Source: Bradyrhizobium sp. CCGB01 (GTDB taxonomy: Bacteria > Pseudomonadota > Alphaproteobacteria > Rhizobiales > Xanthobacteraceae). From it: a stretch of 64,000 bases of DNA. The stretch covers positions 5,084,001-5,148,000 of the forward strand of contig NZ_JANADK010000001.1 in the NCBI RefSeq assembly GCF_024199795.1, given 5' to 3'. Shown here in pieces: positions 52,218 through 62,714 of this stretch (the first letter of the stretch is position 1; every line of letters begins with the position of its first letter). Below the pieces are notes generated by a model. It was not told the DNA's origin, searched no databases, and worked only from the letters and a program-made list of their open reading frames with translations. The translations under genes and the position numbers were made by a program.

Positions 52218-53033
52218 TTATTCAGCGAGACCGAGCGCGGCGAGATGGGCTGCGCCGGCGCGAACGTCGTCGTGATTGCGCAGTTCCAGGATCAGCCGCG
52301 GGTTGGACGTCAGCCGACCCAGTGCGCGGAACACCGCCACCCAGGGGATGTTGCCCTCACCCGGCGCCCAGTGCCGGTCGGCAAAGCCGTCGGTGTCCTG
52401 GAGGTGCACATGCGTCAGCGTGTCACCGGCGGTCTCGACGTAATAGTCGACCGGCGGCGCGCCCGTGGAGATGTGGGCGTAGTTGGCGTGCCCGGTGTCG
52501 AGGGAGACGCGGACTTTGCTGCTCTCGAGCGCCCTGGCGAGGCGCACGCGGTCGCGCGGATCCTTGTCCTCGATGTTCTCGATGACGATCTCGCAGCCGA
52601 TGTTTTCAGCGCGCGCGATCACCTCGGCCAGCGTCGCCTTGACGCGTTCGACGATATTGACGCGGTTATCGGGATAGAGATCGAGGTTGTTATGGTCCCA
52701 GGTCGTGAACGGCGAATGGATCACCATCTGCGTCGCACCGAGGAACTCCGCGGCGTCGAGGCCCTGAAGCAGGCGCTTCGTCACCGCCTGGCGGATCATG
52801 GGATCGTGGCTGTCGATCTTGAAGCCCCAGAACGGGCCGTGGATGCCGAGACGGCCGGTATGGCCGCAGAGCATCTGTTTGATTTCGCTCGCCGTGCTGC
52901 GCCAGTCGCTATCGAGCAGATCCGCGCGGAAGAAATCCTGGATCTCGAGATCGCGCTGCCGTTCCAGAAGCCAGTCGCGGTGGGCGGGGATCGATTTGAT
53001 GGACAATGCTGCGCCCAGCACCGGCTTCGACAT
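52218..53033 (-). CDS. Sugar phosphate isomerase/epimerase-like TIM-barrel protein
   Basis: A 271-residue protein of the xylose-isomerase/AP endonuclease 2 fold. Metal-binding residues are visible in IVIENIEDKDPRD (Glu), SLDTGHANYAH (Asp, His) and LTHVHLQDTDG (His, Asp). The C-terminus NPRLILELRNHDD gives the last Glu. It is 30 bases upstream of the binding-protein gene and probably first in the operon, which suggests that the imported compound contains a sugar or is a sugar conjugate rather than a plain peptide. Substrate unknown. Confidence 0.85.
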   Translation of the reverse strand: MSKPVLGAALSIKSIPAHRDWLLERQRDLEIQDFFRADLLDSDWRSTASEIKQMLCGHTGRLGIHGPFWGFKIDSHDPMIRQAVTKRLLQGLDAAEFLGATQMVIHSPFTTWDHNNLDLYPDNRVNIVERVKATLAEVIARAENIGCEIVIENIEDKDPRDRVRLARALESSKVRVSLDTGHANYAHISTGAPPVDYYVETAGDTLTHVHLQDTDGFADRHWAPGEGNIPWVAVFRALGRLTSNPRLILELRNHDDVRAGAAHLAALGLAE

Positions 53034-53505
53034 GGCTTGCTCCTTGACCGTCAGCGATGACGGGAGCAGCGCTAGACCAGTTCAATGACAGGCCCGTGAA
53101 ATACTGGGGCAGCGGCGATGCGCAGATGTGGACATCGCCCCGATCGCCTGCATCGAATTCAGGCAGCAGCAATCGAAGCGGATGCGGACGAATGCACCAG
53201 CGTGCAGCATCACGCGCGTTCGTGTCCGTAGTGATCCGGAATGGAATCCTAACCATACTTCGCGTACATCGCGCACATCGATCGGCGGCCTTCCAAGGGC
53301 ATCACCCTCTGATCGCGCACCACGGGGTTGGGGGACCACATGGGGCGGGGGGATCAAAGGCTGGGGCAAGGTGACGAGGTCCGGACTCCTAGGCACTCCG
53401 GACCTCGAAACTTTTCTGGATTGAACGCAACGTCGCGCCGCCGGCTCCATGAGCCGCGCGGCGCGAAGTCGTTTTGAGGCGCCGTGTCTGCCCTCGTCTT
53501 GCCGA
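53034..53505. other. Intergenic region with one strong inverted repeat
   Basis: 472 bases without a convincing gene. It should include the promoter of the 53033-46788 operon. Only the hairpin at 53376-53406 was recognised. Confidence 0.5.
53376..53406. repeat. 10-bp inverted repeat downstream of nadE
   Basis: GAGGTCCGGA (53376-53385) and TCCGGACCTC (53397-53406) are perfect complements around an 11-base loop containing CCTAGG. It lies 100 bases after the nadE stop. CTTTTC follows on the plus strand, while nothing T-rich follows on the minus strand, so it is not a standard terminator for nadE. Confidence 0.6.
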
Positions 53506-55539
<2,034 letters not shown>

Positions 55540-55680
55540 CGAGCGCAGTACCCTTAATCTTGTCGCGGCCGCAGCCATCGGCTCCTGACCATATGTAGCC
55601 CATCGGGCCGGCCCGGTGCAGGCCATCCGCCGTCATGCATAACGGATTTGCATGTTCGCCCGGCCCGGCGCCCGGCGAAG

Positions 55681-56796
55681 TCAGGCACTGCGGGCCAGCA
55701 CGCCGGACAGGTCGCTGCGCAGCCACTCGGCGATCCGGGGCCAGGCATGGGCGTGGGTGCGCAAGCCCATGAACAGGCCGAGATGAGTGCTGGGCTCGGA
55801 GGCCGCCGCAATGAAGGCCGGCGGCGTACCGAGCAGACCGGCGGTCGCAAGCGCCTGGCTGGCCGGCACGACATCGTCATCGAGCCCGGCCAGCAGGAAG
55901 ACCGGCGCCTTGACGTCCTTCAGATCAACCTCGCGGCCGAGCGCCGTGAAGTTGCCATCGGCAATCCGGTTCTCCCGGAAGATCCGGTTGACGATCTCCA
56001 GATAATAAGTGCCGGGCAGGTTGAGGGTCTCCGCATTCCAGCGATCGAAACGCGCGAGCAGTGCCGCGCCCTCCTCGTCCGAGAGGTCCTTCTGCAACGC
56101 CGCCGCGATATCGTCGCGGGTTGGCGACTTGGACCAGAAGCGCAGCATCTCGTCGCCGCTGACATTGCCGCCGCCGCGCGCGACGAGCTGGTCGTAGACC
56201 GCCTCGGGCGCATTGCGAGCGAGCCGGGACAGCTCGGAGTCGATCGAGAGATCGACGGGCGCACCCACCAGCACCAGCCGCCGCACCTTGGCGGGAAAGC
56301 GCGCCGCGTAGAGCAGCGACAGCCATCCGCCCTGGCACAGCCCGACGAGATCGACCGGCGCGCCGATCTCGTCGATGGCAACGTTGAGGTCGCCGAGATA
56401 GTTGTCGATCGAGAGATAGCGCATGTCGGGCGTGGCCGAGCGCCAGTCGGTGAGATAGATCCGGCCGATGCCGCCATTTTGCAGGGACTGCACCACGCTG
56501 TGGCCTGCTGCGAAGTCGGCGATCAGGGCCCGATGCAGCGCATAGGGCGCGCAGACCAGTGCCGGCTGGCCGGATCGCGTCCGCGTGCAATCGCGCAGGC
56601 GCATGGTCGCAAGCTCCAAGGCGACCGTGTTGGGCGTCGTCCACGGCAGAGTGCTCTCGTCCTGTTCCGGCGGACCACGCTCCAGCCACCAGAAGCAGGC
56701 ATCCATCGCGAGCCGCGCCGCCGCAAACGGCCATAGCAGCGTATCATCCTGAGGACGATCCGATCCGCCCGGCGGTTTGCCGCTCTTCTCCACCAT
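55681..56796 (-). CDS. Alpha/beta hydrolase of the PHA synthase-like family
   Basis: A 371-residue protein with a PhaC-like nucleophile motif GLCQGG (Cys154), an acid in GLDDDVVP (Asp306-308) and His338 in STHLG. Cysteine rather than serine as nucleophile and the segment YYLEIVNRIFRENRIADGNF, then GREVDLKDVKAPVFLLAG, are typical of polyhydroxyalkanoate synthases, but the protein is shorter than class I PhaC and the phasin/phaE genes are absent. It may polymerise, or may instead act on another acyl thioester. It is 16 bases downstream of pncA and 141 bases upstream of nadE, all on the same strand. Confidence 0.8.
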   Translation of the reverse strand: MVEKSGKPPGGSDRPQDDTLLWPFAAARLAMDACFWWLERGPPEQDESTLPWTTPNTVALELATMRLRDCTRTRSGQPALVCAPYALHRALIADFAAGHSVVQSLQNGGIGRIYLTDWRSATPDMRYLSIDNYLGDLNVAIDEIGAPVDLVGLCQGGWLSLLYAARFPAKVRRLVLVGAPVDLSIDSELSRLARNAPEAVYDQLVARGGGNVSGDEMLRFWSKSPTRDDIAAALQKDLSDEEGAALLARFDRWNAETLNLPGTYYLEIVNRIFRENRIADGNFTALGREVDLKDVKAPVFLLAGLDDDVVPASQALATAGLLGTPPAFIAAASEPSTHLGLFMGLRTHAHAWPRIAEWLRSDLSGVLARSA

Positions 56797-56812
56797 GACT
56801 AGCTCAAGGTCC

Positions 56813-57439
56813 TCACAGGAAGGCCTCCAGGCTGACGATTGAAATACCGCGCTCGCGAAAACTCCGATGGGTCGCGGCCACAGAGCCGTCGAGATCGATT
56901 CCCCGGCATGCATCCTCGATGACGGCGACCTCAAACCCCGCCTTGCGCGCATCTTCCGCCGAGAAGCGGACGCAGAAGTCGAGCGCCAGGCCTGCGACGA
57001 AGACGGTCTTCAGCTCGCGCTCGCGCAAATAGCCGAGCAGGCCCGTCGGCGTCCGGTGGTCGTTCTCGAACAGCGCCGAATAGGAATCGATGCCGCGGCG
57101 AAAGCCTTTGCGCACCACGAGGTTTGCCCTGCCGACGTCGAGCTCCCGGTGGAATTCGGCGCCCGAGGTGCCTTGCACGCAGTGCGACGGCCAGAGCACC
57201 TGGGTGCCATAGTCGAGCTCGATGGCCTGGAACGGCTGCCTGCCCGCATGGTTCGGCGCGAACGAGACGTGGTCGCGCGGATGCCAGTCCTGGGTCAGCA
57301 CCACATTGGTGAATTTTTGGGCGATCCGGTTGACGGCCGGGACAACCTTCTCGCCGCCGGGAACGGCGAGCGCTCCACCCGTGCAAAAATCGTTCTGCAC
57401 GTCGATCACCAGCAGCACATCGCGGTCGGAAATCTTCAT
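56813..57439 (-). CDS. pncA: Nicotinamidase
   Basis: A 208-residue hydrolase converting nicotinamide to nicotinate for NAD salvage. The catalytic triad is Asp13 (VIDVQNDF), Lys111 (VVRKGF) and Cys156 (LALDFCVRFSAEDA). Metal ligands are in TQDWHPRDHVSF. The start at 57439 gives the standard short N-terminus. It probably forms a unit with the downstream PHA-synthase-like gene. Nicotinate produced here would re-enter the pathway that ends with NadE, encoded nearby. Confidence 0.95.
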   Translation of the reverse strand: MKISDRDVLLVIDVQNDFCTGGALAVPGGEKVVPAVNRIAQKFTNVVLTQDWHPRDHVSFAPNHAGRQPFQAIELDYGTQVLWPSHCVQGTSGAEFHRELDVGRANLVVRKGFRRGIDSYSALFENDHRTPTGLLGYLRERELKTVFVAGLALDFCVRFSAEDARKAGFEVAVIEDACRGIDLDGSVAATHRSFRERGISIVSLEAFL

Positions 57440-57691
57440 CGCAAGGTCCCGTTCCAGCCGTCCGGCGCGGCGGGCGCCGACCGCTCCAGTCCAATGTCGA
57501 TCTTCCCGCGCGGCTTCGCAACCACCGACCGATACGGCGGTATCGCGCCATAGTAGCCGGGATGCAACGGTTTGGCGTTGTCCGAGTTGACTAGGCTCAC
57601 CCAAGGACGGATTCTACAGCACGTTCGCAAATCGCGGACCGGATGGAGCGGAGGAAACGGTTCCCGCGAGCCTGCACGGCGCGGCAGCCAC

Positions 57692-58684
57692 ATGGTCATG
57701 AGTACCGGCAAGACAGGACAGATTCTTCTCGCCGATATCGGCGGCACCAATGCGCGCTTTGCGCTGAGTCAAAGCGCATCGAACAGTGGCGACCAGGCCG
57801 GCCCCATCGACTATGTGAAGGTCGCCGACTTCCCGACCGTCCGGGAAGCCATCGCCGACGTCCTCGCGCGCCAGTCCGGCGACGAGCAGCCCAAAAGAGC
57901 CGTGCTGGCCGTCGCAGGTCCGGTGACCAACAACCGCTGCGTCATGACCAACAGCCCGTGGGTCATCGACGGCAACGAGCTCCAGCCGGCCCTCGGCTTC
58001 GAGAGCGTGCATGTGCTCAATGATTTCGAGGTGGTGGCCTGGTCCCTGCCCGCCCTGGAACCAGCCGATTTGATCCCGCTCGGGGGCCAGGACGGCCTTC
58101 CCGGAGAGCCGCTGCTGGTGGTCGGCCCCGGGACCGGCTTTGGCGTCTCCTGTCTGGTCGAGCGGCACGGCGCCCGGCTGGCGGTCGTCACCGAGGCCGG
58201 CCACGCGACTTTGCCGGCCGAGAACGAGCGCGAAGAGCGTGTGATCGCGTGCTTGCGCCGGCGTCTCGGCCATGTCTCCATCGAGCGCGGCGCGCTTTCG
58301 GGCTCCGGCCTACAAAGCCTCTACGAGGCGCTGGCGGAGGTCGACGGCGCTCAGGTGCCGCACCGCGACGCCGCCGCCATCACCAAGGCGGCCCTTGAGG
58401 GCAGTTGCGAACTCAGCCGTGCGACGCTCGAGATGTTTTGCGCCATCCTCGGCTCGGTCGCAGGCAATCTCGCGGTGACCTTCGGGGCCCGCGGCGGCGT
58501 CTACATCGCCGGCGGCATCGTGCCGCGCTTTCCGGAGTTCCTCGCCGCGTCCGCGTTCCGGGCGCGCTTCGAAGCCAAGGGGCGCTTCCAGGATTACTTG
58601 CGCAACATCCCGACCAGGCTCGTCACGAAGCCTGACGCAAGCTTCCTCGGCCTGAAGATGTTCGCCGACCACAATCCGGATTGA
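57692..58684 (+). CDS. glk: Glucokinase
   Basis: A 330-residue sugar kinase of the Glk family. ATP-binding phosphate-1 motif is LADIGGTNARFAL near residue 12; the catalytic aspartate lies in HVLNDFEVVAW; GPGTGFGVSCLV and TEAGHATLPA follow, and GGVYIAGGIVPRF forms the adenosine site. The start may be ATG 57692 or 57698; neither has a strong ribosome site. It is divergent from pncA. The product converts glucose to glucose-6-phosphate. Confidence 0.93.
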   Translation: MVMSTGKTGQILLADIGGTNARFALSQSASNSGDQAGPIDYVKVADFPTVREAIADVLARQSGDEQPKRAVLAVAGPVTNNRCVMTNSPWVIDGNELQPALGFESVHVLNDFEVVAWSLPALEPADLIPLGGQDGLPGEPLLVVGPGTGFGVSCLVERHGARLAVVTEAGHATLPAENEREERVIACLRRRLGHVSIERGALSGSGLQSLYEALAEVDGAQVPHRDAAAITKAALEGSCELSRATLEMFCAILGSVAGNLAVTFGARGGVYIAGGIVPRFPEFLAASAFRARFEAKGRFQDYLRNIPTRLVTKPDASFLGLKMFADHNPD

Positions 58685-58827
58685 GGCGCGATCGCCCTCA
58701 TCACGCGCCGGTTCCAGTAATACACAGATGATTGCAACGTGCCCGCGGTTCCACGCTGGATCGTGCTTGCCCGTTTGTATCCGATAAGAAACAATCCACG
58801 GATGTGGCGTAGTTGCGGGGGCGTGAC

Positions 58828-59031
58828 ATGCGTAAGCAAGACTTGGGTTTCGACTATCACCGCTATCACCGCCTGCTGACGGAAGCGGACGACGATGACA
58901 AGCGGCTGGCCCTGATCGAGCTCCTGATCGAGGAAAAAGCGCGCGACCGACTGGCCGCGCAGCGCGCCTCTGATCGCGCCGCCATGACCGCCCATACCAT
59001 TGCCACCGTGCTGAAGAACGGCCGCAACTGA
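58828..59031 (+). CDS. Small conserved-looking protein of unknown function (67 residues)
   Basis: A 67-residue, highly charged helical protein (MRKQDLGFDYHRYHRLLTEA, with an Asp-rich stretch EADDDDKR and LIELLIEEKARDRLAAQR). It has no signal or membrane segment. Its charge pattern and helix-breaking start look like a small protein seen in Bradyrhizobium genomes, in my recollection. Function unknown. Confidence 0.65.
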   Translation: MRKQDLGFDYHRYHRLLTEADDDDKRLALIELLIEEKARDRLAAQRASDRAAMTAHTIATVLKNGRN

Positions 59032-59171
59032 GACTTGCGGGACCGTTTGCCGCTCGCGCAAACGCGCAAGCGATTTGCGATTCCGTTAACGATCCCTCGC
59101 AAGCTCACGTCAAACTTTTTGCTCTAAGAGTTCCCCCACCTGATGCAATTCAGGGATCAACAAAGGGGGGA

Positions 59172-59333
59172 ATGAACATGAGCATGATTTCGCTCGCCGC
59201 GATGCCGGCTGCCGTCGAAGCGCGTTTCGCTGATTCTTCGTTCAAGACCATCTTGCTGTTCTGCTGCATGGGCCTGGTCGCCTCGTTCGGCCTGATGGCG
59301 CACGGCATCGACCTCAGCGCCGGGCTGATCTGA
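59172..59333 (+). CDS. Small single-pass membrane protein (53 residues)
   Basis: ATG 59172 or ATG 59178, the latter better spaced from AGGGGGG, opens a frame with an amphipathic start (MISLAAMPAAVEARFADSSF) and one membrane helix (TILLFCCMGLVASFGLMAHG). The strong ribosome site and the terminator 24 bases after the stop support a real gene. Function unknown. Confidence 0.7.
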   Translation: MNMSMISLAAMPAAVEARFADSSFKTILLFCCMGLVASFGLMAHGIDLSAGLI

Positions 59334-59356
59334 GACCGCGCCACATTTCTTTCGCC

Positions 59357-59385
59357 AAATGGCCGCCCCTTACGGGCGGCCATTT
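59357..59385 (+). terminator. Rho-independent terminator
   Basis: AAATGGCCGCCC and GGGCGGCCATTT form a perfect 12-base stem around CTTAC, with TTTTC at the 3' end. It lies after the small membrane protein gene and just before the response regulator's end, and may work in both directions. Confidence 0.9.
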
Positions 59386-59404
59386 TCGTTGGCGATCTCA
59401 ATGC

Positions 59405-59461
59405 GGCGCCTTCTCAGTGAGGCGCCTTCTCAGTGAGGTGCCTTTCTTAGTGAGGCGCCTT
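59405..59461. repeat. Tandem duplication of the response-regulator gene end
   Basis: Two perfect 16-base units GGCGCCTTCTCAGTGA (59405-59420, 59421-59436), then a 17-base variant (59437-59453) and a partial unit. On the minus strand each unit restates the last codons of the gene at 59447 and a stop (Ala-Pro-His-stop). Confidence 0.9.
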
Positions 59462-59824
59462 GGCGATCGCGTCCGGAAACAGCGTGTCGATCATCGTCTT
59501 GAGCTGGTCGAGGGAAATCGGCTTACGCAGGATCGGCCGGCGCCGGAGCAAGGACGGCAGCAGCTCCGGCCCGTAGCCGGTGGCGAACAGAAACGGCTTG
59601 CCGCGGCGCTCGATCAGGTCGGCGACGGGATCGACGTAGAGGCCCTTCAGATTGATGTCGAGAATTGCGAAATCGTATTGCGCCGTCATCGCGAAGGCGC
59701 TCGCGTCCCGGACATTGTCCGCTTCAGCGACGACATGGTGGCCGAGCTCCTCCACCATGTCGGCGATCATCATCCGGATCAACGCCTCGTCTTCGACCAG
59801 GAAAACGGAGAGTCCGTCCGCCAT
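59447..59824 (-). CDS. Single-domain response regulator (receiver only)
   Basis: A 125-residue CheY-like protein. The acidic pocket is Glu11-Asp12 (FLVEDEAL), the phospho-acceptor is Asp56 (FAILDINLKG) and the conserved lysine is Lys101 (LRKPIS). There is no output domain, so it must act through protein contacts, for example as a phosphate relay partner or on a kinase. No kinase gene is adjacent. The gene's 3' end is tandemly duplicated. Confidence 0.92.
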   Translation of the reverse strand: MADGLSVFLVEDEALIRMMIADMVEELGHHVVAEADNVRDASAFAMTAQYDFAILDINLKGLYVDPVADLIERRGKPFLFATGYGPELLPSLLRRRPILRKPISLDQLKTMIDTLFPDAIAKAPH

Positions 59825-59935
59825 ATCAACCCCGCAGTCAGCTAGCGAAGCTAATCATAACCGAATTGCGGAGAGGATTCACGAATTCGTGGCGGGCGCC
59901 GTTAATTCAGACGCCCGCAATCGGATTCAACTTGA

Positions 59936-60751
59936 TCAATCCAGCCCGCGCTCGTGGCTGAGGCGCACCATTTCCTGGATGAAGACCTGCTTCTGCTTGT
60001 CGTCGAGGCTCGAATAGAGCGGCTCGGCGGCATCGGCGACGTTGCGCTGATCGGCGGCGCGGTCGATCAGGAATTGCGATTCGTTGCGCATCTGCTCGAT
60101 GATGTCGTCAGGCGGATCCCGCTTGGCGCGGGCAATCCGCAGGTTGAGCCGCTCCGCGCCGTTATGCCCCAGGTAGTGCATGGCGCTCGAGAAGCCGAAC
60201 CAGTGCTTCTCCTGATCGGGCGTCAGGTTCAACTCGGTTTTGATCCGCTCGATATAGGAATCGCTGTTGGCGACGATCTGCTCGGCGGTCTGTTGCGGCG
60301 CGCCGGGCTGGGTGAGGACGGTGACGTCCTTGTCCTTGTTGTCCTGCGGCGCGTTCCTGGCTTCCTTGGTCGCCTTGGCGCCCTTGCCCGCCTTGGCACT
60401 CTTGGCGTCCTTGTCCTTGCCGGCGCCCGGCTGCTTGGAATCCTTGCTGGCGTCCTTGCTCGCATCCTTGTTGGCGTCCTTGGCCGCCGGCGGCGGCGCC
60501 TGGTTGTTATTGACGCCGAGCACGCCGGTGAAGACACCGACCACGCCGCCGATCGCACCTCCCAGCACGCCGCCAACGGGGCCGGCCGCCTTGTTGCCGG
60601 CCGCGGCCCCATCCTGAACGCCTTTGACCAGGCCTTGTGCCTGCGCAACCGTGGCTGCGCCGAGCAGCAATGCGAGCACGGAGCCCAGCGCGAGCCATCG
60701 CCGCGGGTGAAGCTGCGCTGGCGGCGCCGGGTTGATCATTCTGGTCTCCAT
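59936..60751 (-). CDS. Exported Spy/LTXXQ-like protein with Gly-rich and Lys-rich regions
   Basis: A 271-residue exported protein in three parts. A signal peptide (ALGSVLALLLGAATVAQAQG) is followed by a Gly-zipper region (GPVGGVLGGAIGGVVGVFTG, about 55-80) that may insert in a membrane. Next is a low-complexity Lys/Asp/Ala stretch with repeats such as KDANKDASKDASKDSKQ (about 90-130), and last a helical domain containing LTPDQEKHWFGF and a second DKQKQVF (about 160-271). The LTxxQ-type motifs are those of Spy/CpxP periplasmic chaperones. The start is probably ATG 60751, or 60739. It may respond to envelope stress; function is inferred from the motif only. Confidence 0.75.
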   Translation of the reverse strand: METRMINPAPPAQLHPRRWLALGSVLALLLGAATVAQAQGLVKGVQDGAAAGNKAAGPVGGVLGGAIGGVVGVFTGVLGVNNNQAPPPAAKDANKDASKDASKDSKQPGAGKDKDAKSAKAGKGAKATKEARNAPQDNKDKDVTVLTQPGAPQQTAEQIVANSDSYIERIKTELNLTPDQEKHWFGFSSAMHYLGHNGAERLNLRIARAKRDPPDDIIEQMRNESQFLIDRAADQRNVADAAEPLYSSLDDKQKQVFIQEMVRLSHERGLD

Positions 60752-61220
60752 CGTCGATCCGATTATCCTGTCTGGGTGGGGGCCACCCGCCGGTTGCAAC
60801 TCTATCGTTTCCGCCGCTTCGGGGTCCAGCCGCAGCCAACTGCGGTCCACGCCCGAAAAGCGTTTGGCGCGAAGCGGTTATGAAGGCTTATTCGAAACTG
60901 CGGCGTAATTGCGCACGATTTGTCCCGCACTCCTTGCCCGAAGTGTGCGTCGCAAAAAGCGCGGCGGAGGTTCACCTCGAACGCGCATCGCGAGACGGCG
61001 CCGCCACGTTCCGGACGCAACGTTAGTTCTAGACGGCAAGCCGTTCGGCTTCCTCGACAGACGGGATCAATCATGATCTGATCGCGCTACCAATTTGCTG
61101 GCCGTTGCGCGATCGACCGCGAGGTAGCACAAGAAGAAACGCGAACAAGAAAATCAAAAACAAAACTCGGAATGCCAGAGGAAGCACCAGAACAATAAAA
61201 CACCCAGGTGAGGAAACGAG
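60752..61220 (+). promoter_or_regulatory. Intergenic region with an A-rich leader before the sugar ABC operon
   Basis: No gene was recognised in this 469-base stretch. From about 61128 to 61210 the plus strand is strikingly rich in A and C with few T (for example ACAAGAAAATCAAAAACAAA), ending in the ribosome site GTGAGGAAACG before the ATG at 61221. Such a little-structured A-rich leader is expected to favour ribosome loading. Confidence 0.5.
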
Positions 61221-62561
61221 ATGTCACGCAAGACACTGACGCGACGTCAATTTGTGGCTGCCACTGCAATGTCCTCCGCGGCGCTGATCTCGGCGCCCTA
61301 TGTCCGGGGCGCTTACGCCGCCGGCAAACTCTCGATCGGCTTCTGGGACCACTGGGTCCCCGGCGCCAACAAGGCCTCGACGGATCTGGTCAACGAATGG
61401 GCCGCAAAGGAGAAGGTCGAAGTCTCCATCGATTACATCACCAGCAACAACAAGAAGATCGAGCTGACCGCCGCGGCCGAAGCGCAGGCCAAGTCCGGTC
61501 ATGACATTCTTCAGATGCCGAGCTGGTGGCCGCAGGCCTACGCCGAGAATCTCGAGCCGCTCAACGACGTCATGGAGCCGCTGCTCAAGCAGAACGGCGA
61601 CGTGAACGGCACCGTCAAATATCTCGGACAGTCCGGCGGCAAATGGCTCGCAGTGCCTGCGACTCCCGGCAGCCAGATCAAGGGCCCCTGCTCCCGCATC
61701 GATCTGATGAAGAAGCATGCCGGCATCGACGTGCAGGAGATGTATCCGGCCGGCGGCCCGCCCAAGGTCGAGAACTGGACGATGGAGACCTTCCTGAAGG
61801 CGGCCGAGGCTTGCCACAAGGCGGGCTTCGCGTTCGGCATCGGTCTCGGTGAAACCACCGACAGCGTGGACACCGCCGGCGCGCTCTTCCAGTCGTTCGG
61901 CGCCGAGCTCGTCAATGCCAAGGGCGACATCACGGTGAAGACCGACCAGGTTCGCCAAGCCATGGAGTTCTACAAGAAGCTGATCGCGTTCCTGCCGCCG
62001 GACGCGCCGTCCTGGGACGACGCCTCGAACAACAAATGGCTGATCTCCGGCCGCGGCGCGATGATCCTCAATCCGCCGAGCGCCTGGGCCGTTGCCAAGC
62101 GCGACGCGCCGCAGGTCGCCGAACAGTGCTGGACGCACGGCTTCCCGTCGGGTCCCAAGGGGCGGTTTGCGCCGTACCTGCCCTACTTCTGGGGCGTCTG
62201 GAGCTTCGGCAAGAACAAGGAGGCGGCCAAGAGCCTGCTCGTTCACATGTCATCGCCAGCCTCGATCGAGAAATTCGTCGCGGTGAGCGGCGGCTACGAC
62301 CTGCCGGCCTACGCGAACATGACCAAGTTCAAGACATGGGAGGAGGAAGGTCCGCCGAAGGGAACGCTCTTCCACTACCCGGACCCCTACAAGCATCAGA
62401 CGCTGTCGATCGCAGCGTCGCCCGCGCCGCCGAAGATCGCGCAACAAATCTACTTCCAGGCGACGCTGACCAAGATGGCGCTGCGCTTTGCGCGCGGCGA
62501 AACCATGGAGCAGGCGCTCGCCTGGGCCGAAGGCGAGTGCGAAGGCTTCATGCGAAGCTGA
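61221..62561 (+). CDS. Sugar ABC transporter substrate-binding protein (family 1)
   Basis: A 446-residue periplasmic binding protein with a twin-arginine-type signal (KTLTRRQFVAATAMSS, cleaved near AYAA). The mature part begins LSIGFWDHWVPGANKAS and contains SGHDILQMPSWWPQAYAEN, typical of family 1 (MalE-like) solute binders. It is first in an operon with two permease genes; a hairpin at 62576-62604 separates them. The ligand is probably a sugar, polyol or glycerol-phosphate-like compound; this cannot be refined here. Confidence 0.9.
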   Translation: MSRKTLTRRQFVAATAMSSAALISAPYVRGAYAAGKLSIGFWDHWVPGANKASTDLVNEWAAKEKVEVSIDYITSNNKKIELTAAAEAQAKSGHDILQMPSWWPQAYAENLEPLNDVMEPLLKQNGDVNGTVKYLGQSGGKWLAVPATPGSQIKGPCSRIDLMKKHAGIDVQEMYPAGGPPKVENWTMETFLKAAEACHKAGFAFGIGLGETTDSVDTAGALFQSFGAELVNAKGDITVKTDQVRQAMEFYKKLIAFLPPDAPSWDDASNNKWLISGRGAMILNPPSAWAVAKRDAPQVAEQCWTHGFPSGPKGRFAPYLPYFWGVWSFGKNKEAAKSLLVHMSSPASIEKFVAVSGGYDLPAYANMTKFKTWEEEGPPKGTLFHYPDPYKHQTLSIAASPAPPKIAQQIYFQATLTKMALRFARGETMEQALAWAEGECEGFMRS

Positions 62562-62575
62562 GCGGGATGTGCCAG

Positions 62576-62604
62576 GGTGGCTCACGCCAATTGCGTGAGC
62601 CACC
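62576..62604 (+). promoter_or_regulatory. Intra-operon hairpin after the binding-protein gene
   Basis: GGTGGCTCACGC and GCGTGAGCCACC form a perfect 12-base stem around CAATT, 15 bases after the stop. No T-run follows. Such hairpins commonly protect the binding-protein mRNA, so that binding protein exceeds permease. Confidence 0.8.
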
Positions 62605-62714
62605 ACACCCCGTCATCCGATCCGCATGACCGGGAAGCCGACCCAGATGGCGGGCTTCGCGGTTGCACAGTTTGCAAGAAGCAGACTCACTAGTGCCGAC
62701 TTGAGGAAGCTGAC

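Noticed and set aside
53376..53406. Inverted repeat taken as the nadE terminator
   Set aside because: It is 100 bases after the stop and lacks a T-run on the transcribed strand; kept only as a repeat.
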